Positions 15,252 to 24,512 of a DNA stretch of 64,000 bases are shown one piece after another. The translations under genes and the position numbers were made by a program. Positions within the stretch are counted from its first letter, which is position 1; every line of letters starts with the position of its first letter. The DNA is from Caldilinea sp. CFX5 (GTDB taxonomy: Bacteria; Chloroflexota; Anaerolineae; Caldilineales; Caldilineaceae): assembly GCA_021405325.1 (NCBI GenBank), contig QWII01000030.1, forward strand, positions 30,061 to 94,060. Direction: 5' to 3'. The notes under the pieces are model-generated. The model saw nothing but the letters and a program-made list of their open reading frames with translations, ran no database searches and was not told the DNA's origin.

Positions 15252-16094
15252 TTATGCTGCCGCCGCCGGCTTATGTTCACGCAACCAGACGCGCAACGGC
15301 ACGTCGGCATCGGTGGGCGAATAGAAGCCGTTGGCATTGGCGCCCCAGCCCAACATCTGGCGGCGGATCGGGTCGCTGGTGGGCCACAGGTCGCGCACCG
15401 TCATGTCATCTTTGGTGCGAATCCAGCGGTAGCCGTAGCCATAGAAGAGTACCTTGCGGGTCAGGTTGGACCAGTTGGGGGTGCCGGCGTGCCAGATACG
15501 GCGGTCAAAGAAGACGGCGGTTCCCGGTTTGGCTAAGACCGGAATCCCACCTTCCAGTTGGCCGATGCCATCCGCCGGTTTTTCTACTGTGTTGCGCAGG
15601 TGGCTGCCCGGCACAACCCAGAAGTTGCCCCGGTTTGGTGCGCTGGTGTCAGAGAGGAAGTAAGCCACTTTCAATGACAGGCGCGGGCGGGGGTCGCTCT
15701 CCATCTCCACATTGGCGCGACCGCTGTCCTGATGCCAGCTAAAGGTTTTGTTATCGGGCGCCTGTCCGGTGGGCGGGGTGACAATCAGATGGGCGTGGTA
15801 AAGATAGATATTCCAGCCCAAGATGTCCCACACCTTGGGCAGCACCTTCTCATAATCGACCAGATCCTGATAAAGTGGGCTATCGGGGATGAAATTGGGG
15901 TAGAAGAGCGCTTTGGTCTGGTCGTGCCCTTCGGCCACTTTCTGAGCATAGATGCGGTCGGTGGCTTCAGTCAACGCCGCCACCTGCGCCGGGGAGAGCG
16001 CATCTTCGATCATAAAGTAGCCCTGCTCGTTGAATTGTTGGCGTTCTTGGTCGGTCAAGCTGTATTGTAAACACGTTGCGTCGCAAATGGCCAT
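15252..16094 (-). CDS. Phytanoyl-CoA dioxygenase-family protein
   Basis: A 280-aa non-haem iron(II)/2-oxoglutarate oxygenase of the PhyH family. The iron triad is seen as 'SWHQDSGRANVE' (His and Asp, about residue 117) and 'DRRIWHAGTPNWS' (distal His, about residue 200). The oxoglutarate-binding Arg probably lies in the following 'LTRKVLFYG'. Start at 16094 is set by AGAGGAG just upstream. The 49 extra in-frame codons upstream are without a ribosome site and read unlike protein. Such enzymes hydroxylate diverse small molecules; here it follows the ABC exporter pair. Confidence 0.88.
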   Translation of the reverse strand: MAICDATCLQYSLTDQERQQFNEQGYFMIEDALSPAQVAALTEATDRIYAQKVAEGHDQTKALFYPNFIPDSPLYQDLVDYEKVLPKVWDILGWNIYLYHAHLIVTPPTGQAPDNKTFSWHQDSGRANVEMESDPRPRLSLKVAYFLSDTSAPNRGNFWVVPGSHLRNTVEKPADGIGQLEGGIPVLAKPGTAVFFDRRIWHAGTPNWSNLTRKVLFYGYGYRWIRTKDDMTVRDLWPTSDPIRRQMLGWGANANGFYSPTDADVPLRVWLREHKPAAAA

Positions 16095-16328
16095 TGGTTT
16101 CTCCTCTGTGGTTAGACCGGGCGTTGCCGGTGATGACATTGACTGGAGTATGGGAATGATACCCGCAGAAGAGCGAAAGGTCAAGGCGCCGCAGAAGGCG
16201 CCAACTTTTTTCGCAGTAGGCGTATGAAACGTTGCCAACATGGTCGCCTCTGTCGGCGGATAGAGGGTGCTCGCGTTAGCAAATTCCTGCGCCTGTGGGT
16301 AGGGGGTGGCGCGAAATTGTGAACGCTC

Positions 16329-18140
16329 TCATCGATAGGACTGTGCTTGCAGCTGAAACAATTCGGCATAGAGACCACCCCCCGCCAGCAGTTCTCGATG
16401 ACTACCCACCTCCACCACCTGCCCGCCATTAAGAACCACAATCAAATCCGCCATCTGCACCGTCGAAAAGCGGTGCGAGACCAGCACTGTCACCGCGCCG
16501 GCGCTTTGCCGCAAGTGACGGGCCGCCATCGTCCAGCGTTCAAAGAGGCGATGTTCCGTTTCGGCATCGAGCGCGGCGGTCGGTTCGTCGAGCAGCAGGA
16601 GCAGCGGCGTCGGGCGCATCATGGCCCGACCAATGGCGAGTTTCTGCCACTGCCCACCAGAGAGATCGATCCCCTGCGGCCAGTTGGCGCCGAGTTGGGT
16701 CGCCAGTCCTTGGGGCAAGGTGTCGAGCAGGTCAGCCGCCCCGGCGCGATCCAGGGCTGCTGTGACCTTGCTATCATCGCCATCAGCCAGCGCCGGCAAA
16801 TCGCCAATACCGACTGTCTCACGCACAAGAAACTCAAAACGGGCATGATCCTGAAAGCCGGCGGAAACCCGCTGCCGCCACTGGTCGGGGTCAAGCGTCG
16901 CCAGGTCAACGCCATCCAGGCTTAGTTGCCCCGCCGTCGGCTGGTAGAGACCGGCCAGCAGCTTGACCAGCGTGGTCTTTCCGGCGCCGTTATCACCGAC
17001 GATGGCTACGGTCGCGCCGGCGGGCAGGTGAAGGTTGATCGCCTGCAACACATCGGTCTGCCCCAGCGGGTAGCGATAGGCGACGTGGTGCAACCGAATG
17101 CCATCAACCAATTTGTCGGGAATAATGGCGGTCGGGTCGATCTGCTGCTGCGATTGGCTTGCCAGATCGGCCAGATAGAGATAGCGTTGCGCCGCTGCCA
17201 GCCCGCGCCAGGCAAATTGCACCAGATTGGTGGAGGTGGTGATCAGCCCCAGCACTTGCCCGGCCAGCACCGCCGTCAACACCGTATCGCCCACCGACGC
17301 TTGCCCCGCCACGGCCTGTTGGATTACAAAGACGATGGCACCAAAGTAGCCGACCAGAAAGGCCAGTCGCGCCGCCAGCCCAATCAATTCGCCCCGCACA
17401 TTGAGCCGGTAGTGAATATCGCGCACCTCCCGGCTGGCGACCTGAAATTGCTGTAGCACCTCGGCGCCCAGGCGGAAAAGGCGCATCTCTTTGGCGGCGG
17501 TGGCGGTGGTGGCAAGCTCAAAGAGATAGCTGGCGCGCCGGGCCGGCTCAGCGGCCAACTCATTGCCCAGTTGGAACAAGCCGCTGGTCTGTCCACTAAG
17601 CAGCAGCGCCGGCAAGCCAAAGAGGGGCAAAAGTAACAACAAGGGATGAACGCTAAAGAGCAGCAGCGCCGTGGTGACAATGCGGACGGCGCTGGTAAAG
17701 AGACTGATCAGCGACGGGATCACCTCGCCAAACTCCCAAGCCTCTTCCAGCAATTCCAGTTGGGTCAAGTGTTCCGGCGTCTCGTGGATGGTCAGCGTCG
17801 GTGTCCGCCCCACCATGTTCATCAAGCGCCGCTCAACCAGATGATGCGCTTGTTCGGCCAGCCGCATCCGCACCCGATTGCCGGCGTAGCTCAACAGGCT
17901 GCTGCCGATGATCGACGCCGCAATGCCAGTAGCCGCCAGAGTGACTTGCCCGGCGCTGCTCATCTGCACCCCGTCGAGCAAAAGCTTGAGCCACCAGGCA
18001 AAAAGCGCCAGGGTAAGCGCTTCGAGGGTGAACAACCCAAAGGCCAACAACGTGCGCCCCGGATCAGCCGTCCAGGCAATTTGGAGCATGACAGCGGCAG
18101 CACGCGCCCGGCTGGCCTGTGTCGGCGGTTTATTGATCAT
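16329..18140 (-). CDS. ABC transporter, fused membrane and ATPase domains (exporter type), second of a pair
   Basis: A 603-aa half-transporter with an N-terminal six-helix domain (about 30-320) and a C-terminal ATPase. Walker A is 'VGDNGAGKTTLVKLLAG', signature 'DLSGGQWQ', Walker B 'LLLLDEPTAALD', and the H-loop 'VSHRFS'. It starts at 18140 inside the end of the upstream exporter gene (11-base overlap), so the two are translationally coupled and probably form a heterodimer. Longer in-frame starts within the upstream gene are not supported. Both ATPase sites look complete. The substrate is unknown; lipids, peptides or glycans are usual. Confidence 0.9.
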   Translation of the reverse strand: MINKPPTQASRARAAAVMLQIAWTADPGRTLLAFGLFTLEALTLALFAWWLKLLLDGVQMSSAGQVTLAATGIAASIIGSSLLSYAGNRVRMRLAEQAHHLVERRLMNMVGRTPTLTIHETPEHLTQLELLEEAWEFGEVIPSLISLFTSAVRIVTTALLLFSVHPLLLLLPLFGLPALLLSGQTSGLFQLGNELAAEPARRASYLFELATTATAAKEMRLFRLGAEVLQQFQVASREVRDIHYRLNVRGELIGLAARLAFLVGYFGAIVFVIQQAVAGQASVGDTVLTAVLAGQVLGLITTSTNLVQFAWRGLAAAQRYLYLADLASQSQQQIDPTAIIPDKLVDGIRLHHVAYRYPLGQTDVLQAINLHLPAGATVAIVGDNGAGKTTLVKLLAGLYQPTAGQLSLDGVDLATLDPDQWRQRVSAGFQDHARFEFLVRETVGIGDLPALADGDDSKVTAALDRAGAADLLDTLPQGLATQLGANWPQGIDLSGGQWQKLAIGRAMMRPTPLLLLLDEPTAALDAETEHRLFERWTMAARHLRQSAGAVTVLVSHRFSTVQMADLIVVLNGGQVVEVGSHRELLAGGGLYAELFQLQAQSYR

Positions 18141-19998
18141 GCTCACCTTCCCACGCTTCGTCATCGCTGCCGGGCGCCTGGTCGGCATAGCGCATGGCCT
18201 GTTTCTGGAAAAGTTGGGCATACTGTCCACCGGCGGCGACCAGTTCGTCATGGCTGCCATCTTCGGTGATGCGACCGTTGTCCAGCACCACAATCCGGTC
18301 CGCCCGGCGCACAGTGGAGAAGCGATGGCTGATCACAATCGTTGTCAGGCCGTGGGTGAGGTCGAGAAAGCGGTCATAGAGATCGGCCTCGGCGCGCACA
18401 TCCAAATGGGCCGTCGGCTCGTCGAGAACCAGGACGCGCGCCCCCGCTTCCACCGCCGCCATTGCCCGCGCCAGGGCGATTCGCTGCCATTGACCACCGG
18501 AAAGGTCAGTGCCACCGGCGAAACGGCGGGACAAGGGTGTATCTAACCCATTCGGCAGACCGGCCAGAATGCTCTCTGCGCCGGCGCGTTGGGCAACGGC
18601 GGTCAGGCGATGGTCGCGCTTTTCGTCGTGGAGCGTCTCCACTGCGCCAAAACCAATGTTGTCACGAGCCGGCAGTTCGTAGCGGACAAAGTCTTGGAAG
18701 ATCGCGGCCACGGTCTGGCGCCATTCAGTGAGGTTCAGGTTGGCCAAGTCGATGCCATCCACGGTAATGCGACCGGCTTGCGGCGTTTCGAGACCAGTGA
18801 GCAATTTGATCAGCGTCGTCTTGCCCGCGCCATTCAAGCCTACAATCGCCAACGAGCGACCGGCTTCAATGCGCAAGTCTAAGCCATCGTAGACCGGTGT
18901 AGTGCGACCGGGATAGGTGAAATGCACCTGCTCAAAGGCGATTGCTTGCTGCGGCAGGTTGCGGGCTGACATTGTCCCGGTTGGTGCGGTGATCGCAGTC
19001 GCCACCGTGCGCTCAAGTTCCACCACATCGGGAGCAGGGACGGCGCCATTCTCGATCAAAATATCGCTATCTTGGTTGGCCAGCAACGCCATGCTCAACA
19101 GGCCTTGCACAAGCACGACCAACCCACCGGTGCTGAGGGTTCCTTGTAGCGCCGCCCGTGCCGCCAACAGAATCACCAGCGCATTGGCGACCAGCACAAC
19201 GGTGAAGAGGAGGGTCATCGTGCGTTGATCCGCCCGTCGGGCGCGCCAGAGATCAGCCATGACCAGCGCCCACTGCTGGCCGAAGCGATCCCCCAGCCAA
19301 TCGACCAGCCCAAAGATGCGCACCTCCTTGGCCCAGGCCGGCATAATGGCGAGTTGTTTGAGATAGCGCGCCCGCCGCAATGGGTCGGCCCAGAAGGGAT
19401 TGGCCCGGTAGTAGTCTGCCTGTAACTGATAACTCACCACCAGCCAGATGCCGGCAAGGATCACCGCCGCCACCGGCCAGACGGTCGCAACCAACACCGC
19501 CGCCGCGATCCCCTGTGCGCGCACCATCCATTGCCCAGCCAACCCTGACACTAATTCGCCGGGACCAAAGCGGGCAATGCGCGCCGCACGGTCAGTCTTG
19601 GCCGCCAGTTCGGGGGTTTCAAAGAGAGCCAGCCGTGGCGCCGAAAGGGTGGTGCGCATCACTCGCGCCAGCAGATAGCCGTCATAGCGCCGGTAGAGGT
19701 CGGTGGTGGTAATCCAGTAGAGCGCCGCCACCACCTCTTGCAACAGCAAGACGCCGCCGATGATGATCAGGCTGTTGACAATGCGCTGCCCGTCCGCCGA
19801 TGCAAAGCCGCCCCCGACTGCCGTCGGCAACGTCTCGACCAGGGTGGCGACTTGGGTGGCAAAGAGGGCCGGCAACGCGCCGGTGAGGATTGCCAGGGCA
19901 GCGAGAAAGGCGACCCGTCCCGGAAAAGCGCCAACCAGCAAGCGCAAGGCGATCCAGCGGGTGCGGCGGCGGGTGGCCTGTTCCTGGTTGCTTGCCAT
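18130..19998 (-). CDS. ABC transporter, fused membrane and ATPase domains (exporter type), first of a pair
   Basis: A 622-aa half-transporter. It has a membrane domain (about 20-310) with 'LLVGAFPGRVAFLAALAI' as first helix, then the ATPase with Walker A 'VGLNGAGKTTLIKLL', signature 'DLSGGQWQRIALARAM', Walker B 'VLVLDEPTAHLD', and 'ISHRFSTVRRAD'. It begins three bases after the preceding isomerase stop and overlaps the next exporter gene, so it belongs to the same minus-strand unit. An exporter inside a sugar-uptake and isomerase operon is unusual. It might export a product, or it may have been fused into the run by chance. Confidence 0.9.
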   Translation of the reverse strand: MASNQEQATRRRTRWIALRLLVGAFPGRVAFLAALAILTGALPALFATQVATLVETLPTAVGGGFASADGQRIVNSLIIIGGVLLLQEVVAALYWITTTDLYRRYDGYLLARVMRTTLSAPRLALFETPELAAKTDRAARIARFGPGELVSGLAGQWMVRAQGIAAAVLVATVWPVAAVILAGIWLVVSYQLQADYYRANPFWADPLRRARYLKQLAIMPAWAKEVRIFGLVDWLGDRFGQQWALVMADLWRARRADQRTMTLLFTVVLVANALVILLAARAALQGTLSTGGLVVLVQGLLSMALLANQDSDILIENGAVPAPDVVELERTVATAITAPTGTMSARNLPQQAIAFEQVHFTYPGRTTPVYDGLDLRIEAGRSLAIVGLNGAGKTTLIKLLTGLETPQAGRITVDGIDLANLNLTEWRQTVAAIFQDFVRYELPARDNIGFGAVETLHDEKRDHRLTAVAQRAGAESILAGLPNGLDTPLSRRFAGGTDLSGGQWQRIALARAMAAVEAGARVLVLDEPTAHLDVRAEADLYDRFLDLTHGLTTIVISHRFSTVRRADRIVVLDNGRITEDGSHDELVAAGGQYAQLFQKQAMRYADQAPGSDDEAWEGEHDQ

Positions 19999-20001
19999 CG
20001 C

Positions 20002-20841
20002 TTACCCAGCGCCTTGCAACAGCGCTTCCAGCAACTGCTTGGCTTTCCGAATGTCAGCGATCTGCTGAGGGCCGGAGATTTCCCGTTCGATGGTCAGCGC
20101 GCCGCTGAAGCCCAACGCTTGCAACTTCGCTAGCAGTGCCGGAAAGTTGACCCGCCCTTCGCCCAGCGGCTTTTCGACGCCCAACTGCCGTCCATTGGTG
20201 GGATATTCGCCATCTTTGGCATGGACGCCGCGCACATATTGGCCGAAGACATCCAGCGCATCGACCGGGTTGGCCTTGCCATACATGAGCAGGTTGGCCG
20301 GGTCGAGGTTGATGCCCAGGTTGTCCGTACCAATGTCGTGAATGGTGCGCAGCAGGGTGATCGGCGTCTCCTGACCGGTCTCGAACCAGAAGCCGAGGCC
20401 CAAGTCAGCACAGTAGACGGCAATCTCCTTGAGCGCAGCAATCACCGGTGGATATTGGGGATCAGTCGGGTTTTCGGGGATAAAGCCGACATGGGTGGTG
20501 ATGCTCGGCACACCGATCTTGCGGGCAAAGTCGGCGCTCCGTTTTAAGACCGCCAACCGCTCTGCCCGTGTCGCTTCCGGCACCAGACCGATAGTCGTCG
20601 GCCCTTCGATAAAATCCCACACATGACGACCAGGTAGGCCGGCCCAGAGGGTGCTGATCGTCACATTGTGTTGCGCCGCGGCAGTCCGTAACCGCGCGGC
20701 GATGGCATCTTCCAGGTGCGCCGCTTTCCAAGAAGAGACCTGACAGGTGGGGAAGCCCAGGCTGTGTACTTTGGCAATGGCGTGTTCGGGGCCTTCGTCA
20801 AGCCCGGCCAGTACGCCGAGTTGAATTGTTTTTGTCGTCAA
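20002..20841 (-). CDS. Sugar phosphate isomerase/epimerase, TIM-barrel
   Basis: A 279-aa AP-endonuclease-2-like barrel. Metal-site regions are 'VPSITTHVGFIPE', 'GFWFETGQETP' (Glu), 'NLGINLDPANLLMYG' (Asp), 'YVRGVHAKDGEYP' (His/Asp) and 'GALTIERE' (Glu). The start is TTG at 20841, supported by AGAGGA seven bases ahead and by a three-base gap from the upstream ceramidase-like gene. This is the second of three isomerase paralogues in 10-28 kb. Expected to interconvert a keto/aldo sugar or epimerise it as part of the pathway fed by the importer at 23.6-26.9 kb. Confidence 0.9.
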   Translation of the reverse strand: MTTKTIQLGVLAGLDEGPEHAIAKVHSLGFPTCQVSSWKAAHLEDAIAARLRTAAAQHNVTISTLWAGLPGRHVWDFIEGPTTIGLVPEATRAERLAVLKRSADFARKIGVPSITTHVGFIPENPTDPQYPPVIAALKEIAVYCADLGLGFWFETGQETPITLLRTIHDIGTDNLGINLDPANLLMYGKANPVDALDVFGQYVRGVHAKDGEYPTNGRQLGVEKPLGEGRVNFPALLAKLQALGFSGALTIEREISGPQQIADIRKAKQLLEALLQGAG

Positions 20842-20844
20842 TGC

Positions 20845-22212
20845 TCATTCCTCTTTCCATAGATGTTGAATCAGTTCAACCGCCTTTTCCACCAACTGTG
20901 TACCGCCGTCCGGCCCGACGCGTGTCCACGGGCCGGGACCAACCTCGTAGCCACCTTCCGTCCAGGCTTGGGGCGGGGTCAAGTAGCCGATCCAGTCATT
21001 GGCATAGCCCACCACAAAGGTATGGCCGGCCACTGAGCGTGCTTTGATGGCCAACCCCAGTTCGGCAAATGGCTCCCCCGGCAGGGCGACCAGGACGATA
21101 TCGCCAATGCGCACCACCTGCACCTCCGCCGGGATGGGATCGTCGCCCCGGTCGATCAGGATCAGCGTCTCTTCGGCTATACGCTGGCGCGCGCGCCATA
21201 GCTTGCGCTCATCATCACTGGTAGCGGCGGCCAACTTGGCCCCAGCTTCAGCGTAAGCTTGTTGCGCCGGCTCGCGTGGCGGCAATTCACGCGCCGCCAG
21301 CATCACGGTTGCCGATTGCACGGCTAACAAAGGAGCGCTGACCGGATAGTCCGGGGCGCTCAAGCGCATGGCAACCTTAATGACTTCGCCGCCGAGCATC
21401 AGCCCATAGCGTTCGACATCGGCAAAATCGGTTGTGTTACGGATCGGGTTAATATTACCACAAGCGCCCTGAAAAAAGAGACTATTGACGCAGCCCGGTA
21501 TGCTCTTTTCCACCAGGTGCATGGCCGGCCCCGGAAAATCCGCCGAAACCAGCGGCTGTACCTGGACAGTAACCGGGTGGCAGGCAAAATTGGTCAACAG
21601 AGTGCAGGCGCCGTTGTCGATGCGCTCCAACAAGATGACGCCGACTTCGGGGTCAAGCGCACCTGGCTTGACCTCTACACCGGCCAGCGTCGCTTCCGGC
21701 CCGGCGAGAATCCGCCCTTCTTTGCCGACCAGCCGCCGGTTGCGCGACAGGCCGACAACTTGACCGGTTCCCGCCTTGACACGACAGGGTTGGCGTTGGT
21801 GAAACGCGATGATGGCCGCCGACGCCAGTTGATCCAACACTACTTCCAGCCAGGGCGCCGCGGCGGGCGTATCCAATAAGCGGCGGAGATTAACCGTCTC
21901 CGGGGTGGAGTGGGCGTGGCTGGTCGCTAGCATGATATGGGCTGCTGGTACACCAGTGGCGGCGTGAATCCGCTGGCGCACCTCAGCGGTGAAATTACGG
22001 CCAGGCCCAAGAAGATCATTGCTGTACCCGATGGCGTCAACCGCCAGGAGAATCACTTGGGTTGCACCATCATCCAGCGCCACGGCGCGGGCAAAGAGCG
22101 GATCATGAACGCCTTGAAAGAAGGCATGGCGCGGTTCATAGCCGAGATAGGGAATGGTGAGCGGCGGGGTAATGTCAACACGGCCTGTCCCGGCGTGGAG
22201 GAGTTGATCCAT
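20845..22212 (-). CDS. Neutral/alkaline ceramidase-like hydrolase
   Basis: A 455-aa protein with the neutral ceramidase N-terminal fold. Seen are 'AGTGRVDITPPLTIPYLGY' at the start, the metal-binding 'MLATSHAHSTPETVN' (HxH), and 'LFFQGACGNINPI', which holds the nucleophile-region Gly-rich loop of the family. 'VALPGEPFAELGL' near the C-terminus is also typical. Many bacterial homologues in sugar operons are not proven ceramidases and may hydrolyse other amides or glycoconjugates. No signal peptide is visible, so it should be cytoplasmic. Start at 22212 follows AAGGAAAA. The upstream 25-codon extension lacks a ribosome site. Confidence 0.85.
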   Translation of the reverse strand: MDQLLHAGTGRVDITPPLTIPYLGYEPRHAFFQGVHDPLFARAVALDDGATQVILLAVDAIGYSNDLLGPGRNFTAEVRQRIHAATGVPAAHIMLATSHAHSTPETVNLRRLLDTPAAAPWLEVVLDQLASAAIIAFHQRQPCRVKAGTGQVVGLSRNRRLVGKEGRILAGPEATLAGVEVKPGALDPEVGVILLERIDNGACTLLTNFACHPVTVQVQPLVSADFPGPAMHLVEKSIPGCVNSLFFQGACGNINPIRNTTDFADVERYGLMLGGEVIKVAMRLSAPDYPVSAPLLAVQSATVMLAARELPPREPAQQAYAEAGAKLAAATSDDERKLWRARQRIAEETLILIDRGDDPIPAEVQVVRIGDIVLVALPGEPFAELGLAIKARSVAGHTFVVGYANDWIGYLTPPQAWTEGGYEVGPGPWTRVGPDGGTQLVEKAVELIQHLWKEE

Positions 22213-22231
22213 CGTTGTTTTCCTTAATCTG

Positions 22232-23476
22232 TTATGCTTTGGGCAACGATTCCGCCACTTTGCGGATGGCGCCGGCCATATCTTCAATATCGCGTTTGGT
22301 GAAATTTTCGTTGAAACCGAGCGTTACCATGTGGGCCAGCGCCTCTTCTGTAAGTGGACACATGCCACGCGTATAGTCGATCTGCCGACCGCCGTGGCTG
22401 CCATCAAAGGGATAGGTGGAATCGCCAAAGGTCTTTTTGGCGGCCAGCGCTTCCATACAGAGGAAGATCGGTTCGCCGATATAGCCGGCGCCGGCGCTGA
22501 CGCCCTCTTTGGTTAACGCTTCGGCAAACTGGGCCGCCGGCCAGGCATCGATACGCAGCGGATAGGCCCAGTAGCTGTGTTCGGAGCCAGCGGTGATAGG
22601 CGGCGGCTGTACACCGTCGATTTCACCAATGAGGGCAGAGAGGTAGTTGCCCAGTTCCATGCGTGTGGTGACGACATTGCGCACTTTTTTGATCTGCGCC
22701 AACCCAACGGCGCCGTGCATTTCGGTGGGGCGATAGTTGGGGGCCAGAAAGGCGTAGGTGCGTGGTCCCCAACCGGCTTTGCGCGTCCAGCCCTTGTCGC
22801 GGAAGAGCATCATGCGCTCAGAGAGGTCGTCGCGACTGGTGATGGTCACGCCGCCGTCGCCGGTGGTCATGTGCTTGGACTGTTGCAGACTAAAGGCGGC
22901 AATATCCCCCCAACTGCCGAGATAGCGGCCATTATATTGGGTGACATGGGCCTGGCTGCAATCTTCGATCAGGGGCAGGTTGTGGCGGCGGGCAATGTCG
23001 AGCATGGCGGCCATATTACAGGCGTTGCCAAAGAGATGCACAACCAGAATCGCCGCCGTGCGCGCCGTGATCTTGCGTTCGACATCGGCGGGGTCCATGT
23101 TGTAACTGTCGTCAATATCGGCAAAAATGGGGATGCAGCCTTGGTAGACAATGGGGACAATGGTGCCGCCGTCGGTAATCGGCGCGGTGATGATCTCGTC
23201 GCCGGGGTTTGGGTTGATGGCGCCAATGGCAATATGGATCGCGGCCGTGCCGGAAGTCGAGGCGACGGCATATTTGGCGTTATAGAGCGTGGCGAATTGT
23301 TGTTCTAACGCCGTCACCTTGGGGCCGCCCAGGCCAAACAGGTTTTGCGATTGGATCGCTTCGGTGACAAGGGCAATCTCCTCGTCGCCAAAGGGGGTGC
23401 GCTTGGGGAAGGGGGTGGCGCGGTAAGGTTGGCCGCCGTTGATAGCAAGCTTGGTATGGGAGAGCGTTTGGGTCAT
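22232..23476 (-). CDS. DegT/DnrJ/EryC1/StrS-family aminotransferase
   Basis: A 414-aa PLP-dependent sugar aminotransferase-like enzyme. Present are 'TSGTAAIHIAIGAINP' (cofactor pocket), 'LPLIEDCSQAHVTQYNG' (Asp holding the pyridine N) and 'FSLQQSKHMTTGDGG' with the Schiff-base Lys. The family transfers an amino group to keto sugars, or runs the reverse reaction. Here, next to an importer, a ceramidase-like hydrolase and an isomerase, it may act on an amino-sugar or amino-cyclitol. AAAGGAAAC precedes the ATG. Confidence 0.92.
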   Translation of the reverse strand: MTQTLSHTKLAINGGQPYRATPFPKRTPFGDEEIALVTEAIQSQNLFGLGGPKVTALEQQFATLYNAKYAVASTSGTAAIHIAIGAINPNPGDEIITAPITDGGTIVPIVYQGCIPIFADIDDSYNMDPADVERKITARTAAILVVHLFGNACNMAAMLDIARRHNLPLIEDCSQAHVTQYNGRYLGSWGDIAAFSLQQSKHMTTGDGGVTITSRDDLSERMMLFRDKGWTRKAGWGPRTYAFLAPNYRPTEMHGAVGLAQIKKVRNVVTTRMELGNYLSALIGEIDGVQPPPITAGSEHSYWAYPLRIDAWPAAQFAEALTKEGVSAGAGYIGEPIFLCMEALAAKKTFGDSTYPFDGSHGGRQIDYTRGMCPLTEEALAHMVTLGFNENFTKRDIEDMAGAIRKVAESLPKA

Positions 23477-23523
23477 GCCTGTTTCCTTTTATGTTAAAAT
23501 TGTAACGACTAACCCCTCCCTAA

Positions 23524-23544
23524 CCCTCCCCTGCGAAGGGAGGG
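23524..23544. repeat. Short GC-rich hairpin ahead of the aminotransferase
   Basis: CCCTCCC and GGGAGGG pair around CTGCGAA. A similar CCTCCCC/GGAGGGGG stretch lies at about 23566-23612. It separates the permease gene from the DegT gene and may attenuate read-through. Confidence 0.5.
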
Positions 23545-23626
23545 AACCGTGGTTCGCATGACAGTTCCTCCCCTTAGCAGGGGGACGGGTGCCCACTGGG
23601 CGCGGAGGGGGTGGCTTGGTAGTTAC

Positions 23627-24499
23627 CTAAAATTTGAGGCCGGTGGTTACAATACCCTGGACAAAGTATTTTTGACCAAAGATGTAAATGAGCAGAATCG
23701 GCAACACCGTGACAACGGCGCCGGCCATTACCAGATTCCACGGCGTAGCGCCCCACTGATGAAAGAGCATGGCCAGACCGATGGTCAGGGTCATCTTGGC
23801 CTTGGTGGAGAGGTAGAGAACTGGCCCCAGCAGATCGTTCCACTGGCCCATAAAGACAAAAATGCCCAAGGTCGCCAGTGCCGGTTTTGAGAGGGGGAGA
23901 AAAATACGCCACCAGATGCCAAAACGACTACACCCATCGACGCGGGCGGCGTCTTCCAATTCGGGCGGCAGAGTCAAAAAGAACTGACGCAGCAAAAAGG
24001 TGCCATAGGCGCCGCCGAGAAAGGCCGGCCCCCAGAGCGCCAGATGGGTGTCGAGCAGGTTGATCCGGTGCATGGTGATAAAGACCGGAATCATCGTCAC
24101 CTGGAAGGGCACCATGAGGGTAGCCAGCAGGATGGCGAAGAGCGTATCCCGTCCCCAAAACTGAAAGCGGGCAAAGACATAGGCCGCCAGCGAACAGGTC
24201 AACAACTGCCCCACCGTCGTCAGGAAGGCAATCTTCAGGCTATTGTAGAAAAAGAGGAGAAAGGGCATGGCATTGAAGAGATCAATGTAATTCTGCCAAC
24301 GCACCGGCTCCGGCAGCCACTGCGGCGGATAGATGAAGATGTACCCTTGCTCCTTTAACGAGGAGGAGATCATCCACAGAAAGGGCAGCCCCATGATCAC
24401 CGTGAGCAACACGAGGAGCAGATAAGAGAGCGTATGCTGCACGGCGCTTTTGACCAGCTTGGGGCCGCGAAGGGTTGCCCGTTGGGTGAGCGTTGCCAT
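23627..24499 (-). CDS. Sugar ABC transporter permease, MalG-like
   Basis: A 290-aa permease of the second CUT1 importer. It has the MalG-type N-terminus ('LPFLWMISSSLKEQGYIF'), a periplasmic loop with 'PEPVRWQNYIDLFN', a helix core, the EAA loop 'ELEDAARVDGCSRFGIWWRI', and a tail 'YFVQGIVTTGLKF'. The start follows GGAGCAAGATA. The gap to the upstream permease gene is 13 bases. No ATPase is in the cluster. Confidence 0.92.
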   Translation of the reverse strand: MATLTQRATLRGPKLVKSAVQHTLSYLLLVLLTVIMGLPFLWMISSSLKEQGYIFIYPPQWLPEPVRWQNYIDLFNAMPFLLFFYNSLKIAFLTTVGQLLTCSLAAYVFARFQFWGRDTLFAILLATLMVPFQVTMIPVFITMHRINLLDTHLALWGPAFLGGAYGTFLLRQFFLTLPPELEDAARVDGCSRFGIWWRIFLPLSKPALATLGIFVFMGQWNDLLGPVLYLSTKAKMTLTIGLAMLFHQWGATPWNLVMAGAVVTVLPILLIYIFGQKYFVQGIVTTGLKF

Positions 24500-24512
24500 T
24501 ATCTTGCTCCAT